A stretch of 64,000 nucleotides of DNA from Modestobacter sp041028325 (GCF_041028325.1 NZ_JABGDE010000003.1:372001-436000), one strand, 5' to 3'; counted from the first letter of the stretch, positions 1 through 8,039 are shown. A program made the numbers and translations. Notes: a model not told the origin generated them from the letters alone.

Positions 1-1
1 C

Positions 2-2302
2 CAGGCCATCGTCTTCGCGGCGCTGCGGGCCGGGAACGTCGTGGTCATGGTGCAGCCGCCGCGCGGCTTCGGGGAGAACCCGATCGCGATCTACCACGAC
101 CCCGACCTGCCGCCGTCCCACCACTACCTGGCCGCCTACTGGTGGCTGCGCTCGGATCGGGATGCCGGCGGGTTCGGCGCGCACGCGCTGGTGCACGTCG
201 GCAAGCACGGCAACATGGAGTGGCTGCCGGGCAAGACCGTGGGCATGTCCGCGGCGTGCGGGCCGGACGCCGCGATCGGCGACCTGCCGCTGGTCTACCC
301 GTTCCTGGTCAACGACCCGGGTGAGGGCACCCAGGCCAAGCGCCGCGCGCACGCCACGCTGATCGACCACATGGTGCCGCCGATGGCCCGGGCCGACTCC
401 TACGGCGACATCGCCCGGCTCGAGCAGCTGCTCGACGAGCACGCCAACATCGCGGCGATGGATCCGGCCAAGCTGCCCGCCGTCCGCCAGCAGATCTGGA
501 CGCTCATCCAGGCGGCGAAGCTCGACCACGACCTGGGGCTCGCCGACCGGCCGCACGACGCGGAGTTCGACGAGCTGATCCTGCACGTCGACGGCTGGCT
601 CTGCGAGGTCAAGGACTCGCAGATCCGCGACGGCCTGCACGTGCTCGGCGCCCCGCCCACCGGCTCGGACCGGGTCGACCTGGTGCTGGCGATGCTGCGC
701 GCCCGGCAGATCTGGGGCGGCGCCGTCGCGCTGCCCGGCCTGCGCCAGGCGCTCGGGCTGACCGAGGACGGGTCGGCCGGGCTCCGGGAGACCGACCGGG
801 TCGAGGCGCTGGCCGAGGCCCTGGTGACCGGCATGGAGGCCGCCGGTTGGGCAGGAGCGGCCATCTCCGCCGTCGTCCGGGAGGTGCTGGGGGAGGACTC
901 CCCGGCCGTTGCCGAGGTGCTGCGCTTCGCCGTCGACGAGGTGGTGCCCCGGCTGGCGCGGACCACCGACGAGCTGGACATGACCCTGCACGCCCTCGAC
1001 GGCGGGTACGTGCCCGCCGGACCGTCGGGCTCCCCGCTGCGCGGGCTGGTCAACGTGCTGCCGACCGGCCGCAACTTCTACTCCGTGGACCCGCGCGCGA
1101 TCCCCTCCCGGCTCGCGTGGGAGACCGGGTCGGCGATGGCCGAGTCGCTGGTCGACCGGTACCGCGCCGACCACGACGGGGAGCACCCGCGGTCGGTGGG
1201 GCTGTCGGTGTGGGGCACGTCGGCGATGCGGACGGCGGGGGACGACGTCGCCGAGGTGCTCGCGCTGCTCGGCGTCCGGCCGGTGTGGGACGACGCGTCC
1301 CGGCGGGTGACCTCGCTGGAGGCGATCCCGGTCGACGAGCTGGGCCGACCGCGGATCGACGTCACGGTGCGGATCTCCGGCTTCTTCCGGGACGCGTTCC
1401 CGCACGTGGTGACGATGCTCGACGACGCCGTCACGCTGGTGGCGGGGTTGCCCGAGCCGCCCGATGAGAACTTCGTGAAGGCGCACGTGGACGCCGACCT
1501 CGCGACCCACGGCGACCGGCGGCGGGCGACCACCCGGGTGTTCGGCTCCAAGCCCGGGGCGTACGGGGCCGGGCTGCTGCCGCTGATCGACTCCCGGAAC
1601 TGGCGCGGCGACGCCGACCTGGCCGAGGTCTACGCGGTGTGGGGCGGCTACGCCTACGGCCGGGACCTCGACGGGGTGGCGGCGCGCCCGGACATGGAGT
1701 CGGCGTACCGGCGGATCGCGGTAGCGGCGAAGAACGTCGACACCCGCGAGCACGACATCGCCGACTCCGACGACTACTTCCAGTACCACGGCGGGATGGT
1801 CGCCACCGTCCGCGCGCTCACCGGCCGGGCACCGGAGGCCTACATCGGCGACTCGACCCGGCCGGAGTCGGTGCGCACCCGGTCGCTGACCGAGGAGACC
1901 TCGCGGGTGTTCCGCGCCCGGGTGGTCAACCCCAAGTGGCTGGCCGCGATGCGCCGGCACGGCTACAAGGGTGCGTTCGAGCTCGCCGCGACCGTCGACT
2001 ACCTGTTCGGCTACGACGCCACCACCGGCGTGGTCGCGGACTGGATGTACGAGAAGCTCACCGAGACCTACGTGCTCGACCCGGAGAACCGGGAGTTCAT
2101 GGCGCAGTCCAACCCGTGGGCGCTGCACGGCATCGCCGAGCGGCTGCTCGAGGCCGTGGACCGGGGGATGTGGGCGTCGCCGGACCCAGCGGTGCTCGCC
2201 GAGCTGCAGCAGGCCTATCTGGACACGGAGGGTGACCTGGAGGGCGGGCAGCACGAGGGCCCCGTGCCGCCCGCACCTCGCCGGCTCGGCGTAGGCCGCT
2301 GA
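2..2302 (+). CDS. cobN: Cobaltochelatase large subunit CobN, 3' part (5' end outside window)
   Basis: The reading frame is open from the first base, so the gene starts upstream; about 766 C-terminal residues are visible of a family that is usually about 1,200-1,300. CobN is the large, porphyrin-binding subunit of the ATP-dependent cobaltochelatase that puts Co(II) into hydrogenobyrinate a,c-diamide in aerobic cobalamin synthesis. The CobN/BchH signature HVGKHGNMEWLPGK lies near the start of the visible part, and the conserved EAYIGDSTRPESVRTRSL and NPKWLAAMRRHGYKG segments lie in the last third. The frame ends cleanly with TGA. The cobS-cobU pair a few kilobases away fits a cobalamin locus. 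Confidence 0.95.
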   Translation, partial: QAIVFAALRAGNVVVMVQPPRGFGENPIAIYHDPDLPPSHHYLAAYWWLRSDRDAGGFGAHALVHVGKHGNMEWLPGKTVGMSAACGPDAAIGDLPLVYPFLVNDPGEGTQAKRRAHATLIDHMVPPMARADSYGDIARLEQLLDEHANIAAMDPAKLPAVRQQIWTLIQAAKLDHDLGLADRPHDAEFDELILHVDGWLCEVKDSQIRDGLHVLGAPPTGSDRVDLVLAMLRARQIWGGAVALPGLRQALGLTEDGSAGLRETDRVEALAEALVTGMEAAGWAGAAISAVVREVLGEDSPAVAEVLRFAVDEVVPRLARTTDELDMTLHALDGGYVPAGPSGSPLRGLVNVLPTGRNFYSVDPRAIPSRLAWETGSAMAESLVDRYRADHDGEHPRSVGLSVWGTSAMRTAGDDVAEVLALLGVRPVWDDASRRVTSLEAIPVDELGRPRIDVTVRISGFFRDAFPHVVTMLDDAVTLVAGLPEPPDENFVKAHVDADLATHGDRRRATTRVFGSKPGAYGAGLLPLIDSRNWRGDADLAEVYAVWGGYAYGRDLDGVAARPDMESAYRRIAVAAKNVDTREHDIADSDDYFQYHGGMVATVRALTGRAPEAYIGDSTRPESVRTRSLTEETSRVFRARVVNPKWLAAMRRHGYKGAFELAATVDYLFGYDATTGVVADWMYEKLTETYVLDPENREFMAQSNPWALHGIAERLLEAVDRGMWASPDPAVLAELQQAYLDTEGDLEGGQHEGPVPPAPRRLGVGR

Positions 2303-2397
2303 ACGGGGCCGATGAGGTCCGTTCCGCTGGGTGACGGCGCGCGGGCGCGGCGATCCGGGGCTGCGCGGGTCCGCGGCGGCCGGTGGACGCTCGGTCC

Positions 2398-2637
2398 ATG
2401 GGCATCCTGAGCAGGCTGATGGGGACGGCGGAGGGCGCAGCGGCCCGCGGGGCGCGGACCGGCCGCGGCACGGGACGCACGCGGGGCGCGGGGGGCACGG
2501 GGCGCGGGCTGAGCCGGAGCACCGGCCGGAGCGCGGCCCGGGCCACCGGCCGTCGCTCGTCGGGGCGCGGCGCGGCGACGCCGGCCGCCGGCGGCGGGCT
2601 GGGCAAGCTGCTGGGGTCACTCACCGGTCGCCGCTGA
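2398..2637 (+). CDS. Small basic Gly/Arg/Ser-rich protein, function unknown
   Basis: A 79-residue frame beginning MGILSRLMGT and ending GGLGKLLGSLTGRR. The middle is a low-complexity run of Gly, Arg, Ala, Thr and Ser; only the two ends look amphipathic and Leu-rich. No domain is recognised. It fills the gap between cobN and the propeller gene on the same strand and uses ATG; there is no strong Shine-Dalgarno sequence. In DNA of this GC content a spurious open frame of this length is quite possible. The main argument for it is the otherwise empty gap and the symmetric hydrophobic ends. Confidence 0.4.
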   Translation: MGILSRLMGTAEGAAARGARTGRGTGRTRGAGGTGRGLSRSTGRSAARATGRRSSGRGAATPAAGGGLGKLLGSLTGRR

Positions 2638-2722
2638 CCCCGGCGCGGAACGGCGGGCGGCTCCGGCCGCGGGGCCGGTCCTGCACCGATGAGTTCGTCG
2701 CACCCCGGTGGTCCCATGCTGC

Positions 2723-3802
2723 ATGGACACCACACTGCTGGCGATCGGCACCCGCAAGGGGCTGTGGCTGGCGACCAGTGAGGACCGGCAGACCTGGTCG
2801 TTGTCGCAGCCGCACTTCCTGATGACCGAGGTGGCGGGGGTCGGCATCGACACCCGGGGCGGGCGCACGCGGGTGCTGGTCGGCGTGCGGTCGGAGCACT
2901 TCGGCCCGACCGTCGTCCACTCCGACGACCTGGGCGCGACCTGGACCGAGCCGGAGGGCGGCGCGATCCGGTTCCCGGCCGACACCGGGGCCGCGGTGGA
3001 GCGGATCTGGCAGCTGCGCCCGGACTCCGCCGACCGGCCGGGCGTGGTCTGGGCCGGCTGCGAGCCGATCTCCGTCTGGCGGTCCGAGGACGGCGGCGAG
3101 CACTTCGGGCTGTGCCGCGGGCTGTGGGACCACCCGCACCGCAGCGAGTGGGGCGCGGGGTACGGCGGCGCCGCCGCGCACACCGTCCTGCCCGGGCCGG
3201 GGTCCACCGTGCACGTGGCGATGAGCACCGGCGGCGTCTACCGGACGAGGGACGGCGGGACGTCGTGGGAGCCCCGCAACGCCGGGATCTCCGCGTACTT
3301 CCTGCCCGGCCCCGCGCCGGAGTTCGGGCAGTGCGTGCACAAGATCGCCCGCGACGCCGTCGTGCCGACCCGGCTGTACGCGCAGAACCACCACGGCGTG
3401 TACCGGTCCGACGACGACGGCGACAGCTGGACGTCGATCGCCGACGGGCTGCCGTCGGACTTCGGCTTCGTGATGCTCGCCCACCCCTCCCGCGCCGGGA
3501 CGATCTGGGTGGTGCCGCTGGTGGCCGACGGCGAGCGGGTCCCGCCGGGCGGGCAGCTGGCCGTGCACCGCAGCGACGACGCGGGCGAGACCTGGCAGCG
3601 GCTGGACGGCGGGCTGCCGGACCACGAGTACAACGCCGTGCTCCGCGACGCCGCGGCCGTGGACACCGCGGACCCGGTGGGCGTGTACCTGGGCACCCGC
3701 GGGGGCGAGGTCTACGCCAGCGCCGACGAGGGCCGGACGTTCAGCACGGTCGCCTCCCACCTGCCGGACGTGCTGTGCGTGCGCGCGGCGGTGTTGCCGT
3801 GA
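2723..3802 (+). CDS. Asp-box (BNR) repeat beta-propeller protein, sialidase/WD40-YVTN-like
   Basis: A 359-residue protein with about six Asp-box motifs of the S-x-D-x-G-x-T-W type (SDDLGATW, SEDGGEHF, TRDGGTSW, SDDDGDSW, SDDAGETW, SADEGRTF), spaced like the blades of a beta-propeller. No signal peptide is visible and the sialidase catalytic Arg triad is not obvious, so hydrolase activity should not be assumed. I chose ATG 2723 (MDTTLLAIGTRKGLWLA) because the propeller starts at once; an upstream in-frame GTG at 2708 adds only five residues. Its TGA overlaps the GTG of the MoaD-like gene, so the two are translationally coupled and probably work together. Confidence 0.8.
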   Translation: MDTTLLAIGTRKGLWLATSEDRQTWSLSQPHFLMTEVAGVGIDTRGGRTRVLVGVRSEHFGPTVVHSDDLGATWTEPEGGAIRFPADTGAAVERIWQLRPDSADRPGVVWAGCEPISVWRSEDGGEHFGLCRGLWDHPHRSEWGAGYGGAAAHTVLPGPGSTVHVAMSTGGVYRTRDGGTSWEPRNAGISAYFLPGPAPEFGQCVHKIARDAVVPTRLYAQNHHGVYRSDDDGDSWTSIADGLPSDFGFVMLAHPSRAGTIWVVPLVADGERVPPGGQLAVHRSDDAGETWQRLDGGLPDHEYNAVLRDAAAVDTADPVGVYLGTRGGEVYASADEGRTFSTVASHLPDVLCVRAAVLP

Positions 3803-4083
3803 GCGTGCGGGTGCTGCTGCCGCGGCTGCTGAGCGACTGCACCGGCGGCCGCACGACGGTGGACGTCGACCTGGCCGACCCGGCGACCGTGCGCGCCCTG
3901 CTGGACGCCCTGGCCACCGAGCACCCGGTGTTCGACCGGCGGGTGCGGGACGAGACCGGGGAGCTGCGCCGCCACGTGAACGTCTACGTGGACGGGGAGG
4001 AGGTCCGCCGGCTCGACGGCCTGGCCACGCCGGTGCCGCCGGGCGCGGAGGTGATGGTGGTGCAGTCGGTGGCGGGCGGCTGA
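3799..4083 (+). CDS. MoaD/ThiS-family ubiquitin-like sulfur-carrier protein
   Basis: A 94-residue beta-grasp protein starting at GTG 3799, which overlaps the previous stop (GTGA). It has the MoaD/ThiS pattern: a first strand VRVLLPRLL, a helix (TVRALLDALATEHP), NVYVDGEEVRRL, and the C-terminal PPGAEVMVVQSVAGG. The Gly-Gly end is the feature that MoaD and ThiS use for adenylation and thiocarboxylate formation. No MoaE, ThiG or E1-like enzyme is adjacent; the only partner is the coupled Asp-box protein, so the sulfur acceptor is unknown. It could serve molybdopterin synthesis or an undefined sulfur transfer. Confidence 0.82.
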   Translation: MSVRVLLPRLLSDCTGGRTTVDVDLADPATVRALLDALATEHPVFDRRVRDETGELRRHVNVYVDGEEVRRLDGLATPVPPGAEVMVVQSVAGG

Positions 4084-4107
4084 TCCGGCACTGCTCGACC
4101 CTGGTCG

Positions 4108-4917
4108 TCAGGCCAGCAACAGGGCGGCGACGAGCAGCGTGACGGCGGTGCTGACCTCGCCCATCGCGCCCATGACGTCGCCGTTCACCCCGCCGAGCCG
4201 CCGGGTGGCGCGGCTGTGGAGCGCCTCGGATGCGAGGAGTCCGAGCGCGACCGCAGCCGGCAGCGCCAGCGCCGGCCCGCCCCCGATGTCCCCGCCGCTC
4301 ATGTCCCCGCCGCTCATCGACAGCCCGGCCGCCACGCTCCCGGCGAGCAGCAGGACCGCCGTGCCGGCCAGCCAGCGCCGGGAGACGCTGCCCGCGACGG
4401 CGCTGCCCAGCGACGACCCCTCGGCCACCGGCACCCCGGGCAGCCCGGTGCGGGCCATCGCCACCCGCGCGGCGACGGTGGCGACGATCAGCACCGGCCA
4501 ACCGCCGTCGGTGGCCAGCAGCTGCGCCAGGCAGGCGACCTGGAGCAGCAGGGTGAGCACCAGGGTGACCACGCCGAAGGGCCCGACGTCCCCGGCCCGC
4601 ATGACCTCCAGGGCGCGGTCCCGGCCGCGCAGCGGGCCCAGCCCGTCGGCGGTGTCGGCCAGACCGTCGAGGTGCAGGCCGCGGGTGAGCGCAGCGAGCA
4701 CCGCGATGCCCAGCACGGCGCCGACCAGCGGGCTCGCGGCGCGGGCGGCCGCCCACGCGACGGCCGTCGCCACCGTGCCCAGCACCACCCCGACCAGCGG
4801 CGCCCACGGCAGGACGCCGCGCGCGGTCCGGGCCGCCGGCACCCGGGCCGTGGTCAGCCAGGCGAACGACTCGGCCGGCCCCGACCACCACCGTCGCCGG
4901 TCGAGCTCGTCCTTCAC
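4108..4917 (-). CDS. cobS: Adenosylcobinamide-GDP ribazoletransferase (cobalamin synthase)
   Basis: A 269-residue integral membrane enzyme that joins adenosylcobinamide-GDP and alpha-ribazole (phosphate), the last assembly step of adenosylcobalamin. The diagnostic CobS motif HLDGLADTADG is at residues 82-92, and a C-terminal GGVNGDVMGA segment follows; five to six hydrophobic helices fill the rest. GTG 4917 is chosen because it overlaps the cobU stop by four bases (GTGA), showing coupling. Residues around 215-225 carry a short SGGDMSGGDIGGG insertion, probably a loop. Membrane location is known for the family. Confidence 0.95.
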   Translation of the reverse strand: MKDELDRRRWWSGPAESFAWLTTARVPAARTARGVLPWAPLVGVVLGTVATAVAWAAARAASPLVGAVLGIAVLAALTRGLHLDGLADTADGLGPLRGRDRALEVMRAGDVGPFGVVTLVLTLLLQVACLAQLLATDGGWPVLIVATVAARVAMARTGLPGVPVAEGSSLGSAVAGSVSRRWLAGTAVLLLAGSVAAGLSMSGGDMSGGDIGGGPALALPAAVALGLLASEALHSRATRRLGGVNGDVMGAMGEVSTAVTLLVAALLLA

Positions 4918-5438
4918 CGGAGCCGCTGGGGGAGTCCGGCCACCACGAACCACACCTCGTCGGACGTGGCGGCCAGCCGCTGGTTCACCGTGCCGAGGGT
5001 GTCGCGGAACAGCCGCCCCGCCCGGGTCTCCGGGACGACGCCCAGGCCGACCTCGTCGCTGACCGCGACCACGTGCGCCGGGGTCATCACCCAGTTGTCG
5101 ACCAGCGCGTCGCACCGTCGCGCCAGCCGGTCGAGGGCTCCGGGGTCGGTCTCGTCCCACACCCCGGTCTCGTCCATGAGGGCGGCGATCCAGGTCGTGA
5201 TGCTGTCGACCAGCACGCTGCCGCCGCGCACGAGCTCGGAGGGCGCGGTGCTCTCCAGCGTCGTCCACCCGGCCGGGCGGCGGGCCCGGTGCGCCGCGAT
5301 CCGCGCCGTCCACTCGGCGTCCGCGGCGTCACGCCGCGAGGTCGCGAGGTAGACGACGTCGTCCCGCCCGGCGAGCAGCTGCTCCGCGTGAGCCGACTTG
5401 CCCGACCGCGACCCGCCGAGCACCAGCACCCGGCTCAC
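4914..5438 (-). CDS. cobU: Adenosylcobinamide kinase / adenosylcobinamide-phosphate guanylyltransferase
   Basis: A 174-residue bifunctional enzyme that phosphorylates adenosylcobinamide and transfers GMP, making the substrate for CobS. P-loop GGSRSGKS is at residues 8-15; H50 in RIAAHRARRP matches the guanylylated histidine region of CobU; VDSITTWIAALM and SDEVGLGVVPE follow as in the family. The GTG start lies inside the first unit of a 17-bp tandem repeat that runs on into the end of the phosphatase gene. No separate Shine-Dalgarno sequence is visible, so translation probably depends on coupling to the upstream gene. cobS follows with a 4-base overlap. Confidence 0.95.
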   Translation of the reverse strand: MSRVLVLGGSRSGKSAHAEQLLAGRDDVVYLATSRRDAADAEWTARIAAHRARRPAGWTTLESTAPSELVRGGSVLVDSITTWIAALMDETGVWDETDPGALDRLARRCDALVDNWVMTPAHVVAVSDEVGLGVVPETRAGRLFRDTLGTVNQRLAATSDEVWFVVAGLPQRLR

Positions 5439-5520
5439 CGCAGCACCCGGCTCACCGCAGCACCCGGCTCACCGCAGCACCCGGCTCACCGCAGCACCCG
5501 GCTCACCGCGGCACCCGGCC
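5424..5520. repeat. 17-bp tandem repeat, five perfect copies plus a partial sixth
   Basis: The unit cagcacccggctcaccg repeats perfectly at 5424-5440, 5441-5457, 5458-5474, 5475-5491 and 5492-5508; 5509-5520 is a diverged partial copy. On the coding (minus) strand every unit contains GTGAGC, i.e. a TGA stop overlapping a GTG start. The array spans the last codons of the histidine phosphatase (its stop is in unit 3) and the cobU start (unit 1). Because 17 is not a multiple of three, each added or lost unit shifts the phosphatase frame. Confidence 0.95.
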
Positions 5521-6077
5521 AGCTCCAGGACGGTCACCGTGCCGTTGTGCGGCGTCAACGCCGGCATCTCCGCCGGGGCCAGGCCGGCGGCCACCGCTTG
5601 CGCGGCCCGGATGGTGTCCCCGTGGGTCACCAGCGCGACCACTTCGGCCGGGGGGTCCGCGCGCAGCCCGTCGAGGAACGAGCCGATCCGGAGGTGCAGG
5701 TCGGCCAGGCTCTCCCCACCCTCGGCGGCCCAGTGCGGGTCGGTCCAGTCGACGACGTCCCAGAGCTCGCGGGAGGGGCGGCCCTCCAGCACGCCGTAGC
5801 CCTGCTCGCGCAGCGCGGGCGTCGTCCGCACCGGCAGCCCGGTCGCCGCCGCGCAGTGCTCGGCGGTCTGCAGCGCGCGTCGCAGGTCGCTGGAGAACAG
5901 GGCACCAGGGCCACGGCCCTGCTCGGCCAGCGCGGCCAGCTCCGCGGCCGCCTGGGCGGCCTGCCGGTGCCCGAGCTCGGTGAGCGGCACGTGGGCCGTC
6001 TGCCCCTGCATGCGGCCGGCGGCGTTCCACTCGCTCTGGCCGTGCCGGACGAGCAGCAGGGTCAACGGGGAGGCCAT
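5469..6077 (-). CDS. Histidine phosphatase family protein, possible alpha-ribazole phosphatase (CobC-like)
   Basis: A 202-residue phosphoglycerate-mutase-fold enzyme. The catalytic RHG is at residues 11-13, SSDLRRALQT supplies the second arginine, REQGYGVLEG the acidic residue and VTHGDTIRA the second histidine, so the active site looks complete. Position directly upstream of cobU-cobS on the same strand suggests alpha-ribazole-5'-phosphate dephosphorylation, but sequence alone does not separate this from other histidine phosphatases. The C-terminus (SRVLR) is encoded by the 17-bp repeat array and is probably not conserved. A TAGGCT hexamer nine bases before the ATG may make the message leaderless. 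Confidence 0.85.
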   Translation of the reverse strand: MASPLTLLLVRHGQSEWNAAGRMQGQTAHVPLTELGHRQAAQAAAELAALAEQGRGPGALFSSDLRRALQTAEHCAAATGLPVRTTPALREQGYGVLEGRPSRELWDVVDWTDPHWAAEGGESLADLHLRIGSFLDGLRADPPAEVVALVTHGDTIRAAQAVAAGLAPAEMPALTPHNGTVTVLELAGCRGEPGAAVSRVLR

Positions 6078-6086
6078 GGTCCCGGC

Positions 6087-6092
6087 AGCCTA
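6087..6092 (-). promoter_or_regulatory. Candidate -10 hexamer (TAGGCT) of the phosphatase-cobU-cobS operon
   Basis: On the minus strand TAGGCT stands nine bases before the ATG at 6077, close to the spacing seen at several other genes here with a TANNNT hexamer 6-8 bases before the start. The divergent gene has its own hexamer at 6141. No clear -35 was found. Confidence 0.4.
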
Positions 6093-6140
6093 GGCGCAAC
6101 CGGAGGGCGGGCTCCCGCAGGTGCGCCGCCGTCGTCCTCG

Positions 6141-6146
6141 TACCGT
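6141..6146 (+). promoter_or_regulatory. Candidate -10 hexamer (TACCGT), leaderless start of the Fic-like gene
   Basis: TACCGT lies seven bases before GTG 6154. That spacing places the transcription start at or next to the start codon, as in the leaderless mRNAs common in actinobacteria. Confidence 0.45.
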
Positions 6147-6153
6147 CGCTGCC

Positions 6154-6951
6154 GTGACCATCCCGCTGCGCCCCGGCGCCGGCCGAGCCGCCCGGCCGGC
6201 TCCGCGCCCGACCGGACCGGGCCCGTTGGCCCCCCTGCTCGACCTGCCCGGCGTGGCCGACGCGGCCGAGGGCGCGCGGACGGCGGTCGACCGGCTCCTC
6301 GGGCACCGGGTGCTGCGCCGGGAGTCGGCCGGGGTCAGCGCCGAGTCCGCGTTGCGGGGCGCCCGGGCCTCGGCCGCATTGGAGGGCGTCGACGTGCCGC
6401 TCGCCGAGCTGCGTGCCGGGCAGGTCGGCGATCCGGTGGTGCAGGGCGCGCTGCGCGTCTCGGTGGGCCTCGGGTCCATGGTGGGGACGTGGGACCGGGC
6501 GCCGGGGCAGGTCCTCGCGCGGCTGCACGTGCTGGCGGCCGCCGACCTCGCCGCGCGGGACGACCTGGGGCGTCCATCCGGCGCGGCCGGACCGCGGCTG
6601 GGGGCACTGTTCTCGATCATCACCGGTGCGACCACCGTGCCCGCGGTGGTGCTGGCCGGCGTCGTCCACGGGGAGCTCGCGGCGCTCGCGCCCTTCGGCA
6701 CGCAGGACGGTGTGGTGGCCCGGGCCGCGGGCCGGCTGGTCGGCATCACCCGGGGACTGGACCCGAAGGCGGTGTCGGTGCCCGAGGTCGGCTTCGTCGA
6801 GCTGGGCCGGCCAGCCTACGACGCCGCGCTGGAGGGCTACCGCTCGGGCGGGCCGGCTGGGCTGGCCGGCTGGCTGGTGCACTGCTGCCGCGCCGCGGAG
6901 CACGGAGCAGCGGAGGGCCTGGCCGTCTGCGAGAGCCTGCTGCGCGGCTGA
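6154..6951 (+). CDS. Conserved actinobacterial protein with Fic-like helical fold (Rv3662c-type), function unknown
   Basis: A 265-residue protein. RGARASAALEGVDVPLAEL resembles the N-terminal helix region of Fic proteins, but the Fic core motif HPFxxGNGR is absent, so AMP transfer is not supported. Relatives are sometimes annotated as 'oxidoreductase', for which I see no cofactor motif. It sits near the HAD phosphatase and the ssd/Tad cluster, as I recall for Rv3662c in mycobacteria, which argues for a conserved role. GTG 6154 is chosen because TACCGT lies seven bases upstream; a frame-open GTG at 6121 would add eleven Arg-rich residues. No membrane segment or signal peptide is seen. Confidence 0.75.
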   Translation: MTIPLRPGAGRAARPAPRPTGPGPLAPLLDLPGVADAAEGARTAVDRLLGHRVLRRESAGVSAESALRGARASAALEGVDVPLAELRAGQVGDPVVQGALRVSVGLGSMVGTWDRAPGQVLARLHVLAAADLAARDDLGRPSGAAGPRLGALFSIITGATTVPAVVLAGVVHGELAALAPFGTQDGVVARAAGRLVGITRGLDPKAVSVPEVGFVELGRPAYDAALEGYRSGGPAGLAGWLVHCCRAAEHGAAEGLAVCESLLRG

Positions 6952-7011
6952 GCTGAGTCGGCCGGTGTGCCCGGGTGCCGGGGGACTTCGGCGCGGGACC
7001 AGACTCCCGGC

Positions 7012-8001
7012 ATGAGATTCCTCGAGGTCGACGGTCTGGGGCAGGTCAGCCGGGTCGGGCTGGGCACGTGGCAGTTCGGCTCCCGCGAGTGGGGCTACGG
7101 GCAGGGCTACGCCGAGGGGGCGGCCCGCGACATCGTGCGCCGTGCGCGCGAGCTCGGCGTCACGCTCTTCGACACCGCGGAGGTCTACGGGTTCGGCCGG
7201 AGCGAACGGATCCTGGGTGAGGCGCTGGGGCAGGACCGCGGGGACGTCGTCGTCGCCACCAAGGTCTTCCCGGTCGCGCCGTTCCCTGCGGTCGTGCGCC
7301 GGAGCCTGGAGGGCAGCGCCCGGCGGCTGCAGCTGCCGCGCATCCCGCTCTACCAGGTGCACCAGCCCAATCCCGTGGTGCCGGACTCGGTGACCATGCC
7401 CGGCCTGCGGGCGCTGCTGGACGAGGACCGCATCGGCGCCGTCGGCGTCTCCAACTACTCCCTGAGCCGCTGGCGGGACGCCGACGCGGCGCTCGGCCGC
7501 CCGGTCGTCAGCAACCAGGTCGACTTCTCCCTCGCCCACGCCGGACCGCTGGAGGAGCTCGTTCCGTTCGCCGCCCGGGAGGGCCGGCTGGTGATCGCCT
7601 ACAGCCCGCTGGCCCAGGGACTGCTCGGCGGCCGCTACTCGGCCGACCACCGGCCGGGTGGGGTGCGGGCGGCGAACCCGTTGTTCGGAACGGAGAACCT
7701 GCGCCGGGTCGAGCCGCTGCTGGCCACCCTGCGGGAGGTGGCCGACGCGCACCGGGTACCGCCGGCGCAGGTCGCGCTGGCCTGGTTGATCGGCCAGCCG
7801 CAGGTGGTCGTCATCCCGGGAGCCTCCAGCGTCGAGCAGCTGGAGGCCAACGTGGCCGCCGCCGACCTGGAGCTCGCCGCCGACGAGCAGGCCGCGCTCA
7901 CCGCGGCGGCGCGGGCGTTCACGCCGGTGTCCGCCGTCCGCACGATCGGCGACACGGTCCGCGAGCAGGTGGACCGGCTGCGCAGCCGGTTCACCGGCTG
8001 A
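7012..8001 (+). CDS. Aldo/keto reductase
   Basis: A 329-residue NADPH-dependent TIM-barrel reductase. The tetrad is visible: D54 and Y59 in TLFDTAEVYGFG, K84 in VVATKVFP and H117 in YQVHQPNP. IGAVGVSNYS, LVIAYSPLAQGLL and the cofactor-binding VVIPGASSVEQLEAN segment are typical of the family. It resembles the AKR members with a YajO/IolS-like layout; the substrate cannot be told. ATG 7012 gives the normal N-terminus (MRFLEVDGLGQVSRVGLGTWQFG); an upstream GTG would add an implausible Arg/Gly-rich leader. It stands alone between the Fic-like gene and the convergent HAD gene. Confidence 0.92.
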   Translation: MRFLEVDGLGQVSRVGLGTWQFGSREWGYGQGYAEGAARDIVRRARELGVTLFDTAEVYGFGRSERILGEALGQDRGDVVVATKVFPVAPFPAVVRRSLEGSARRLQLPRIPLYQVHQPNPVVPDSVTMPGLRALLDEDRIGAVGVSNYSLSRWRDADAALGRPVVSNQVDFSLAHAGPLEELVPFAAREGRLVIAYSPLAQGLLGGRYSADHRPGGVRAANPLFGTENLRRVEPLLATLREVADAHRVPPAQVALAWLIGQPQVVVIPGASSVEQLEANVAAADLELAADEQAALTAAARAFTPVSAVRTIGDTVREQVDRLRSRFTG

Positions 8002-8039
8002 GCCGCGTTCCCGCAGGACCGGGGTCGGCGGCGCGGGGC

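Noticed and set aside
2303..2722. Cobalamin riboswitch or terminator near cobN
   Set aside because: No B12-box-like sequence or stable stem was recognised in the gaps around the small basic ORF.
5424..5520. Short tandem repeats that might be a CRISPR array
   Set aside because: Units are directly adjacent with no spacers, only 17 bp long, and no cas genes are near.
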